The position numbers and the translations under genes are program-made. From Amblyornis subalaris (lineage: Eukaryota; Chordata; Aves; Passeriformes; Ptilonorhynchidae): DNA of 64,000 nt. Every line of letters starts with the position of its first letter. The first letter of the stretch is position 1. The notes under the pieces are model-generated. The model was not told where the DNA came from and searched no databases. It saw only the letters and a list, made by a program, of their open reading frames with translations. The stretch is taken from assembly GCA_018881555.1 (NCBI GenBank), contig JACAXG010000012.1:4798663-4862662 (forward strand), written 5' to 3'. This document shows, piece by piece, positions 27,201 through 39,200 of the stretch.

Positions 27201-30200
27201 GAAAACTTATTTAATAATTCTGAATTAGTGGTCAACTCTCATTTTTTTCTGACCTGTCAAAATATTCAGTACAGTTAACCATAAGACTCCAGATAGCTCC
27301 ATAAAGCAAATGTCTTTCTGCAACTCAAAGGACTATATATCTTGCTCATTTCATTATTAAAGCAGTATATTGCAACCTAGGTAGTATTTAAATTGTTACT
27401 TACTGAGTTGTTCTTTAATTTCAAATTCTCCTGCAGCTTCTATTGGCAAGCTTACTCCTACAGCATTTCTAGCTGCCACTCTAAAGTTGTACTTCTTTCC
27501 TTCTTTCAAACCAGCTACAACAATGGAGAGATCTTTAACAATTGAATATTCTGTCCAGCGATCTGCTGGTTGATCATGTTCTTTGTAGCTAACAATGTAC
27601 CCATCAATTTTAGAGCCTCCATCACGCAGTGGTGGCAGCCAGCCTAAAGTAGCGCTATTCTTTGTAATTTCCGTAACTTCAAGTTTTCTTGGTGGATCAG
27701 GTTCACCTTTCAGGGACAAAAAAGAAACACATTAAACACTGAATTTCCAAGATTTTCTGACTTTTGAATATTTGTTGAGTTATTGGATGCTATCCATGCT
27801 AATTCAACAAGGACAATAAAGAAAAGAGAGAAACGAAAAGGTACTATATTCGTAGATCATGTTATTTGAAAGAAATTGACACAGAAATACTTAATGTTTA
27901 TCATTGAGTAGTTAGCAACATTGTTCAGTTTAGAAGCACTAACCCAAAACATGCAAAATCTTATTAAAATTAGAGAAAAACAAACAGAAAATATACATAA
28001 AGACAAACATAAAAGATACATAAAGGCATACTTACTTAGAGGATCTGATGCTAGAACTGGTTTTGGTATGTCACTTGGAACACCTGACCCATATTCATTT
28101 ACTGCTGTTACTCTAAAGTAATATTCATTTCCAGGTACAAGGTTTGCTATTTGGAAACTAGTTTTCTTTAGTTCTGCTGTGACTGTTGCCCAGGTCTTCC
28201 TGTCAGCCTCCCGTTTCTGCAGGATGTAATGAGTCACTGGGCTACCCCCATCATTCTCTGGAGGTGCCCATGAAAGATGGCATGACATCTTGGTGACATC
28301 TGAAACCTTGAAGTCTGACACAGGTCCAGGAGTATCTATAAGGAAATTTCAATTTATGTTAGTATTTTCTTCTTTAATAAGTTAAAATTAAAGGGGGCTA
28401 AAAGCTTTCTATATGGAGGCAGTTAGTGTTAGCTGATACAGCTGCGCTCAAAAACTGTTGCACCTGGGGGTCATAAATATTCCTGCAATGAACATTTAAT
28501 ATAGCTATAAAGTTGTCTTGAGGTATTTTTCTCACTACTTACCCAGAACTCTGACGTTCACAAATACAGCCTTTTCTCCAGCTGCATTAACAAGTGTCAA
28601 TGAATATTTGCCTGAGTCGTCACGTGTTGAATCAGGAATGACACAGAAGGCCATAGTGTCAACCAGATCAACTTGTCCTTTTCTGATAACATTATCAACA
28701 CCCATTCTCCTCCAGGTGACTTTTGGTGCTGGGCGACCCCTAACAATGGCAAAAAGTCTAATAGGGCATCCTGCCCTGACTGTGACTAACTTTCTCATGC
28801 TTGCATCCAACTCAATCTCAGGAGGTTCTGAAAGACAAAATTAAAGAAATAAAATGCAAAGTTTTGCATGTGAAATGAAATAAACCTAATGCAAATAAAG
28901 GTTGTATGTAAACATCCCTAAAGAGGATGGGAAAACTCACCAAGAATTTCTTTGGGAGACACAGCTTCTTTCAATTCCGCAGGTCGGCCAAGGCCAACCT
29001 GGTTTTGGGCAGAAACCCTGAACTCGTACAATTGGTTCTCATCCAGGCTGGTGGCTGTGAATTCTGTATGAATAACTTGAGCAGCAACATTACATCGTTT
29101 CCATCCTGCTTCAGGATCAGCACCCTCCACTTTTGGTCTCATTTCCACAACATATCCAATAATTGGAGCACCACCATCATACACTGGTTTTCCCCAGCCA
29201 AGGGTTATGGAAGTCTTTGTGCTATCAACCACTCTCAAGTTCGTGGGAGGACCAGGTGGTTCTGCAAGACAGTAAAAATTACAGATTAGAACACAGCTCT
29301 ACAATTTAGCAATCTGCTATGGTAACATTGAAATAATGCAGAAAAATTCAATGGAATTTTACCTATTGGGTCTTTGGCTATTACAGGTCTTGATGGCAAG
29401 CTTGGTTCTCCAAGTCCAACTTCATTTTCAGCACTGACACGGAACTGGTATTCATGACCAGGGAAGAGATTAGTAACCTTCTTGCGTCTTTCTGGGATTG
29501 AAGTTTTAGTAACAGGAACCCATCTTAGTGACCGTTTCTCTTTCTTCTCTAAAATGTATCCTGTAATTGACTTGCCACCATCATATTCTGGTGGATTCCA
29601 AACTACAGTCATCTCTTCTTTGCTAACTCTTGTGACCTCTGGTGGGTCGGGGCGTCCGGGTCTATCATATTTTGTTTTTGCAATAATTGGGTGTGTTTCT
29701 GTTGGTGGACCAGTGCCCATTTTATTCTCTGCACGCACTCTGAATATATATTCATTACCTTCAATGAGGCGTGTCACTTTTGCATAGTTTGTGAGGACAG
29801 AGGAAGAGTATGTAGACCAAACCATACGCTTGCTTTCACATTTTTCCAGGATGTAGTTCTGTATTTCACAACCACCATCATCTTCTGGAGGATCCCATGT
29901 AACAGTACATCTATCACTTGAAATGTCAGTGACTTTCAAGTTTCGTACAGGACCTGGTTTATCCAAGACAATAACAGTAGCATATGCTACAAAGCTACCA
30001 GCTGTATTAGTTGCAGTAATCACATATTTCCCACCATCAGTACGCCTTGATTTTGTGAGAACAAACTTAGATGTGTCAGAAGTTGTTTCAATACTGACTC
30101 TTGGAGATCTGGTGAGATCTGTGGCATCTTTGTCTTTTGTCCATACAACTTCAGGCTGTGGTTTTCCTCTGACTCCAGCCTCAATTCTAATTGTGTCACC

Positions 30201-33200
30201 TGCTCTCACAGTCAGAACCCCACTTAATTTCAAGTCTAGCACTGGTTTCTGAAGATCTTCCTTCACAACAACTTCAGCTGTTCTTACCCAGTCACTTTCA
30301 CCGGCCTCATTCTTGGTTTGAACTCGGAACTGGTAAATTTTATTTTCCACACATTTGTCTACCATATAGTGTGTTTCCTTAATGCTGCCTTTGTGAACTC
30401 TTTCCCATTCATCTGAATCTTTCAGTTTTCTCTCAACATGATAACTTAAATTGGGACTTCCACCATCGTAATCTGGCCTTCTCCATTTCAGATATACAAA
30501 TGTCTTTCCTTTCTCTGCAATGTGAAGATTTTCTGGCTCTCCAGGCTTGTCAATAGGATTGATGGCAAGGATGGGAGTCTTGGTCTCAATGCAAGGACCT
30601 GGACCTATTTTGTTTTCTGCACAAACTCTGAAGAAGTATTCACGGTTCTCTACAAGATTTGCCTTTACTAATCGTTTAGTAATATCAGAGGAGACAATTG
30701 ACCATCCCCTTTGATTTGGTTGACGGTACTCTACTATGTAATTTGTAATTTCAGAGCCACCATTATCCACTGGACTCTCCCAAGAGATCATACAAGAGTC
30801 TTTTGTGACATAGCTTATTTTCAGGTTCTGACATGGTCCAGGTCTGTCAAGTACATTAACAACAGCAAAAGCTTGAGCCTGTCCACAGCTGTTCTTAGCT
30901 GCTATTATATATTTGCCATGATCAGATCTTTTGGCTTCTTTTACTTGCAGTTCAACATTAGGTAGATCATGAAGTATTTCAACATGCTTTTCTTGGACTA
31001 GTACTTTGCCATCTTTAGACCATGTTATTTCAGGATCTGGCCTGCCTTTTACCTTACCAGTAATACGTATTGTTTGACCTACTCGGACAGTAATTAAGTC
31101 TCGACATGTTACATCTAGGCTTATTTCTGGAGGAGAAAGAATATCCTTTGCAAGTACAGTTTCTGGCAGTTCTCTTGGTTCTCCCTCTCCCACAATGTTG
31201 ACAGCTTTTATTCGGAACTTATATTCATTTCCTTCTATTAATCCAGGTACTCTGAAAGCACACTGTCTAATGAGTTCATCCTTATTAATCCTATTCCACT
31301 GTGTAGTTCCAGTTTTCTGACATTCCACAATGTATCCCAGTATAGGGCTCCCACCATCCTTGAGGGGCTTTGTCCACACAAGATCAGCTGATTCTTTAGT
31401 TTTGTCTTTTAATTTTGGATTTATAGGTGGTCCAGGAGGAGTGATAGGACGTGATGCTTTTATTGGATCAGAGCTTGGAGATGGTTTGCTTAAGCCCACC
31501 ATGTTTTCTGCAAAAACCCTGAATTCATATGTATTGCCTTCAAAAAGACCGGTGACTCTGTATTTCATATCAAGTATAGGTGTCTTATTGACACGCACCC
31601 ATTTACCAGATGCTTCCCGACGTTCAAGTATATAACCAGTTATTGGAGTTCCACCATCAGATTTTGGTAGGGTCCAAGACACTGTTGCAGCATTTTCTGT
31701 AATATCATAAACAGTTGGTTTACCAGGTGGGGATGGTGGATCAAACATATATTTAGCAACCGTTGGTTCTGAATCCAGGGGTGCACCAATGCCTATCTTA
31801 TTTTCTGCACGAACGCGGAAAATATATTCACAGCCTTTCTGCAGTCGTGGAACCTTAATTTTTGTGTGACTTGTTCCAGAGCTAACCACTCCCCAAGTTT
31901 CTTTCTTTGACTGACGCTTCTCAACAATATAATTTATTATAGGACTCCCACCATCATCCTTAGGAGGGCGCCAAGAAATAACCATATGTTCTGGTGTTAC
32001 TTCAAGAATATTAATAGGACCAGTTGGTGGGCCAGGAACATCCAAAACGGTAAGGTGTAGAGCCACAGTTTTGCTGCCAGCTGCATTAGATACTGTGAGT
32101 AGATATTCTCCTGTATCTTTTCTTACACAGTCTTTGATAGTAAGCACAGTTGAGTAATTGTCAGTCTCAATCTTGTATTTGCCATCTGGTTTAATTTCAG
32201 TGTCATCGGTAACCCATTTTGCAGTGGGAACTGGCACACCTCTCATAATTGCTGGAAGGCGCACTGTGGTGCCAGCTTTAACAACGAGACCTTCAATTAA
32301 CTTCACATCTAGATCCACTGATGGAGGTACTGAAATTAGAGAAAAAAGAAAATTATATTTTCAGGGCAAATGCTTATAGAAAAAGAGAAAGAATCAGTGA
32401 AACAACACGAAAAACCAAAGATTACCTAGTTTTTCTTGACACTCTATTGGTATAGTTGTATCTGGAAGGCTAAGACCAACAATATTCTGAGCTTTCACAC
32501 GGAATTTGTATATTTTTCCTTTTTGTAGGCCTGTAACAACACAGTCTAGCATAGGGACTGTCTGGAACTTTGTCCATTCTTCTGCACCATCTTCTTGATA
32601 TTCCACCAAATATCCAGTTATCTCAGCACCACCATCACGATCTGGTCGATTCCAAGCAAGGGAAACTTCAGTCTTGTCAACATCTACATGATGCAGATTC
32701 TTTGGTGGCCCTGGAGGATCTTTTAAAATACAAAACCAAAATGGTCACTGGGATGAAAAATCTATGGTACCAATGTATCATGCTCGTACCAAGAGGACAA
32801 CCTCAAAAGTACCAAATGTTCAACATGAACGAAACAAATAATATAACTGAAAAACACTTACGCAGTGGATCTATAGCTTTGATAGGCTTAAGTGTTTCCA
32901 CATATGGACCTCTACCATACTGATTCTCAGCTGCAACTCGGAAGAGATACTGAGTGCCTTCCATCAGATATTTAGCCATATGACTGCGTTTCTTGGAGGA
33001 TGATGAGACGGCTACCCACTGTGCAGAGGCTACATCTTTCCTCTCCACCACATAATTGGTAATGACAGAGCCACCATCATCTTCTGGTTCCATCCAAGTA
33101 AGATAGCAAGAGTCACTTCTAACATCACTGATTTTCAGATTTCTGGGTGGACCAGGCTTATCTAACATTGATAAAAATGGAATCCATTATTTATTTGGTA

Positions 33201-36200
33201 ACCAAAGCACTTCTTATAAAAAATTGTAAATCCCAAGATAAAATATATTTTTAGTCCTTTTTCTACTGTGTATTTTTTATAACTTGGCTTACAGATATTT
33301 TCCAGAAATTCCTTTATTTCTTAATCTCCAATTATAGAGTAAAAAGATGTTGCATAAAAGGAACACAAAAAGATTACCTAAGACCACGACTTTTACTGAA
33401 ACAGTCTTTGAACCAGCTGGATTTTCAACTGTCAAGGAGTAAATTCCACCATCTTCATGGACAGTGTTACGGATTTCAAGCTTACTGCCAACTCCTGTAA
33501 TCTCAATATCAGCTTTGGGTGAAACCTCATGATCTTCTTTCTTCCAAGTAACTTTTGGGAATGGAACACCTTTAATAACAGCACTAAGTCTCAGGGTATC
33601 TCCAGCTTTTACATGCTGTTCTCGGGCCATATTAGCATCAAGTATTAACTCAGGAGGTTCTGGAATTAAAAAGATATATTTTTACAAAATGAGGAAAAAA
33701 ACCCCTGTTTTCAGGTAAACTTATCTGATTTTATTAAACTCACCAAGCCTATCCTTTACTTCTACTGGATCAGGAACATGGGCTGGATCAGATTCACCTG
33801 CTGCATTGACTGCCTTGACCCTGAATTTATAGGTTAGTCCCTCTGTAAGACCAGTGACTTTGTATTTTGTTTCAGGACAAGAATCTGCTGTAAGATTAGC
33901 CTGTTTCCATTCTTCATCTCCAACTTTCTGATACTCTATAAGGTAGCCAATTATCTTGCCATTTCCATCATGGCGTGGTGGTTGCCAAGATAAATCAACT
34001 GAATTTTTAGTTTTATCTACTGCTTCTGGATTAACAGGTGGACTTGGTTTTGCTGTTAAAAAAGCAAAAAAGTAAAGAAATGGGAGAAAAAGAAGAAACT
34101 GTTAAAATAAGTTTCTAACTGAAATTGAGTGCATTAAAATTTCAATGAGAAATTAAATTTGATACTTTACCAATTGGATCTCTAGCAAAAATTGGCTTTG
34201 ATGGTGGACTAGGATCACCAACGCCAATTTCATTTTCTGCTGAAACACGGAATTCATATTGACATCCTTCAAGGAGGTCAGGTACTTTGAACTTTGTACC
34301 GGGGAAAATCGGATCTTTGGTAACTCTGACCCATCTTGTAGCCATTGTTTCCTTCTTTTCTACAATATAGTTTGTTATTGGCTTGCCTCCATCATATGGT
34401 TTGTTCCAAACCACTACTGCAGAGTCTTTGGTTACATCCTTAATGATTGGTTGCTCAGGTGCATCAGGAACACCTGGGGTGGGGAGAAAAAAAGAGTGTA
34501 TGAGCATTACAAGCAAAATAAAGATTGGAGTATCAAAATAAAATTGCAAATGAAAAACATACGGAAACGGTCCTTGGCTTTCATCTCATCAGAGATGAGA
34601 GGATCACTTATGCCATAAAGATTTTCAGCATAGATTCGAATTTGATATTCTCTTCCTTCAAGCAGCTTAGGAATTNTGCATGTTGTCTTCACTGTGGCAG
34701 ATGTAACTGGCATCCACAAGTCTTTGTGTGTATCCTTCTTTTCAATAATGTAATTTGTAATTTCACTGCCTCCATCATCTAATGGAGGTTTCCAGGAAAC
34801 TACCATATGATCTTTATAGACTTCATCAAATATAACTGGGCCTACTGGAGGTGATGGGCGATCTGTTTAAGAAAAAATAAAGCATACCATGCTTTTTTAT
34901 GAACTTCACAAAACAACACAGATTAAACAGTGTCAATACAGTAAATATAGTACAAAATTAGAAACTTGATATCACAGTTATAATAAGGAATCAAGACCTC
35001 AGGGCTATTCCCCTTTAATACATGCTTGACACACTTGAATTAATTCCTTAATGCTTATGATGTATTTGGTGACTGACATTTTCTACAGTGCTGACATTCT
35101 CTAAACGCATGTAGAGACATTAAATTATTCATGCTGAATTAACTAATCCAGAGTTAACTTTGTGCTCAAAATTAATAGTTTTTCAGTATAACTGAGAGTG
35201 CAGTAAATATCATTATTGTAATAAAGAACACATTTCAATAATTACATTTTAGAAAATTCAATGAATTCTAATCACTACTAAAAATCACAGACAATAATGT
35301 TGCTCAGTAAAACTTACCAACAACATTAACTTGACAAAATCCTTTTCTTGATCCTGTGCTGTTCTCTACAGTAACACAGTATTTGCCTGTGTCTTCACGG
35401 ACAGATTTCAGTATCCCCAAACAAAGAGTTGTAGGAGTTGTCTTGATCTTTATTCGGTCATCTTCTTTCACAACAATATCATCCTTTAGCCAAGTAACCT
35501 TTGGTGCAGGCTTGCCTGAGTAACGTCCAGTCAAGCTGAAAGCTTCACCAACTCGAACAATAAGCTTGTCTCTAAAGTCAAGGTCAAGTGTGGGAGGAGC
35601 TGAAAGACAATATTAAAATACACAATGCCCACAAATGTCAGCAATATNAATATGAAAAAGTAAGGAATCAGTAAATGTAATGACTATTTTCAAAGGAAAT
35701 ATGAAAAAGAAACATACCAATTTCATCCTTGCATGTGATTGGCTTAGTGCAAAATGATGGCTTGCCTTGCCCCACAATATTGCAAGCACTCACACGATAC
35801 TCATAAGTGTCACCCTCTTTCAAGCCTTCTACAGTGAATTTCCTATCAAGCATTTTCTCCTTTGTAACTTTGTGGAATTTGTCTTTTCCAATGAGACGGC
35901 TCTCTAGCACATACATGGTGATATCTGAGCCTCCATTATATTTTGGAGGGTTCCAAGTTAGTGTAACAGAGTTCTTGGTAACTGCTTTTACTTCCAGGTC
36001 TTCTGGACGGTCAGGAACAGCTGTGAATAAAGTAAAAATACGGTAGATTCATTTTTCTGCATATTCAGAATTTTCCTGCGTATTAATCTCTTATGCCAGC
36101 TGTCCAGACTCAAAAATATTCTTACTTATTGGATCTCTAATGAGAATCTCTTTTGTTGTCTCTGTGAATGGACCCATGCCAATTATATTCTCAGCTGCAA

Positions 36201-39200
36201 TTCGGAAGAAGTAGGCTTTCCCTTGAATGAGTCCCTGAATAGTAGCATTCTGTCTTGTAACTGTGTAGCTCACTGGAGTCCAAGCTCTATGGTCAGATTC
36301 ACGTTTTTCAATTATATAGTTGGTAATAGGAGAACCACCATCATCTTCTGGAGTAAACCATGACAATTTACAAGAGTCATTGGTTAGATTCTCAGTAAGG
36401 AGTGGCATTCCAACTGGGCCTGGCACATCTGAAAGCAAACAAGAAAAATGGAGTATTGAAGCACACATGCTGAATCTTATGAAATTGTGCTTGTTCACAA
36501 GACTGAAGTTGCTATTTACCTAGCACATCAACAATAATTGTCTTCTTCCTCTCACCACCATCATTTTTAGCAAGAAGAGTGTATAAACCCTGGTGACTCC
36601 TTTTGCAATTCTTGATGACCAAAGAAGAACTAATAGCTGTTTCTTCAATTTTGGCTTCTTCTGGCAAAGCTCGGTCATCCCTGCTCCAAGTCACTGTTGG
36701 AGCTGGTTTTCCTGAGACATATGCTATGATCCGAATTACTCCTCCAGCATGAACAACAATTCTGTCCCTGACACTTGCATCCAAATTAATATCAGGAGCG
36801 ACTGAGGGAAGCCAACAAAAAAAAGTCAATGAATTTTTTTTCTTTCTTTGACTGAGAGGTACTAAAAATGTAAATGAAAATGATAAATACCAATTCTGTC
36901 CTTCATTTCAATAATGTCTGTAACTTCTCCAGGCTCTCCAATGCCAGCAGCATTTACTGCTCGAACTCTAAATTTGTAAAAACATCCTTCTTTTAATCCT
37001 GTCACAATGAACTTGGTTCCTCTAATTTCTTTATCTTTTACCTGGAAAAAAACCATTGTAATGTCAGCTAACATCAAGATATCATCAATTTCTTTGCAAA
37101 GTTTGAAACAAATCTTACATCAGATATTATTTCAGATTTACAAGCACACAACAATATTAAGCATACATGGATCTAGCCCACACAGAATTCTTCAGAAATT
37201 TTTAAAGAAATACAGGACATGGACATACAAGTTATTCTGAAGATTTGTCTTTTTAATAATTCTAACATAGAAGGTTGTTAGACCAATTACAATAGTCTTG
37301 TCTCAGAGTATTTTTGGACACATAAACTCATATAAGTGAGAATAGCATAAAAAGAGAATTCTGTTATTTTCTTTTCAAAACCCAATATGAAGTCTTTTTA
37401 GCGGGAAATAGTGTAGGAAATTTAGCTATTACTTAAAATGCACCCATATGTTTATGGAGACATAAAAAATAGCCAAGGTGTGCACCACTTGAATTTTCAG
37501 TAATGCGCTATTGAAAAAAAGGAGGAAAATGTAGAGACATAGTAGTTGTAAATGCTTTGGCACTGTCTGATACCAGCGAGACTTACTTTTCTGCCAGTTC
37601 TAACTTGGTCTTCTAGGGTTTTTAATCACAAATTACCTGCATATTTCCCCACATCTTTAAATAGAAATTATAAAATTCTACATCTAGTAATTGCAAAGTT
37701 AACTTGATATTGAGAAGGGTCCTGTATTTTAAACATATGAAGATAATTATGGTGCAAACTTCTGGAAAATAACTTGCATAGTAAAAATTTGTAAAGAAAC
37801 TCTTTTTTCTCTGGAGCAATTAATTTTGATAGACACAGAGAGAAGTGCAGATTCTGTAACAGTTTTCCACCTACCCGTTCCCATTCTTCCTTTCCTTCCT
37901 CTTTATACTCAACAATGTAGCCAGTGACTCTAGAACCACCATCCTTTATTGGTGGAGACCACTCCAAGTCTACAGAAGACTTTGTCCAGTCAGTAACTTT
38001 TGGTATAGGAGGGCCAGGTGGGGCTGAAAAATATCATCATACAGCATAACAATATATTTTATGTTCTTATTTGAATACTTTCAAATTTAGAAAAAAAAAT
38101 CTAAAATATTTACCAATAGGATCTCTAGCAAGTGCTGGATCAGATGGCATGCTTGGTGGGCCGACACCAGCTGCATTGATAGCTGAAACACGGAACTGAT
38201 ATTCAGAGCCTTCAATGAGGCCTGTAACTTTGTATGAAACCCCCAGTGTCATAGGCTTGATAGGATCTCGGTTAACCCTGGTCCATCTCTTTCCGGTGGT
38301 CTCCTTGCGTTCCAACCAGTAACCAGTAATAGGAGAACCACCATCATGTTCTGGTTCTTCCCAGTTTACGGTCATTGAGTCATGTGTTATACTGCTAACT
38401 GTTGGCTTGTCACAAGGTCCAGGAACAGCTGGGGGGAAAAAAATCACACATAGCTTGTAAAAAAATATGCTAAAGAAATATGGAAATAGCTAGAGCGTAG
38501 AACAGCTATGCACTCACACGGTCACCATTGCACTAGGTAGTTACCCATCTGCACAAGATTTCTTCCCTCATTCAGTTTCTCACTCCTATTCAGGTACATT
38601 TAATTCTGTGAAAATGAAATACCTTTTCTTCAAATAAAAATTGTCAAAAATCACTTTTTTCTTGCCTTTCTGGATCACTACCTCATTTTAGTGCCCAGCC
38701 CAACACTTTATGCTGTAAGAGTGATTTTCTCTTGCCACCCTAACATTCCTTCTATGTCAGAGCTCATCTGTCTAATTTATTTTTCAAAACTGAAGGCAGG
38801 AAATTGACTCTTCCTCGTCTATGAGGCTAATAATGTCTCAAATACAACAGAATAATCTGAATTTTATCAGACAAACAGTTGTTTTCATATTTAACCCTTA
38901 AAAATATTGAGATTGTATTTTAATGTAACACACAGAGGGAGAAAAATATTTTTAAGTACTAGACATGCTTTTAAGGACCAGGTACTACTGCTAAAACTCT
39001 TCAAGCTGTTCTAGAAAATTTACTTTGGGAAGAGAGAAAGTATTAGGGGTATTTAACAGATGCTGCACATATACCAGCATATGGAAACAACTGACATCAC
39101 TTGAAAGCTTATTTCTACTTACTGAAAAGGTTTCGTGCTGTTTCTGGCTCACTGTCCAAAGGTTCTCCAATACCATATTTGTTTTGTGCCATAATGCGGA

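Larger units (their letters stand above)
22738..28827 (-). repeat. TTN: C-zone super-repeat C1 (11 exons, one domain each)
   Basis: Ig-Fn3-Fn3-Ig-Fn3-Fn3-Fn3-Ig-Fn3-Fn3-Fn3, each domain in a single phase 1 exon. It is the only C-zone unit here with that one-to-one layout. Confidence 0.9.
31137..33659 (-). repeat. TTN: D-zone super-repeat D5
   Basis: Ig(EPPELIL)-Fn3-Fn3 in three exons, then Ig(VPPSVDL)-Fn3-Fn3-Fn3 in the 2,967 bp exon. Confidence 0.88.
33744..36801 (-). repeat. TTN: D-zone super-repeat D4
   Basis: Ig-Fn3-Fn3-Ig-Fn3-Fn3-Fn3, one exon per domain throughout. It is the most regular D-zone unit in exon layout. Confidence 0.9.

Noticed and set aside
29482..32379. Several plus-strand frames of 60-110 codons opposite the 2,967 bp exon
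   Set aside because: They are antisense to well-defined Ig and Fn3 domains and show no independent signal.
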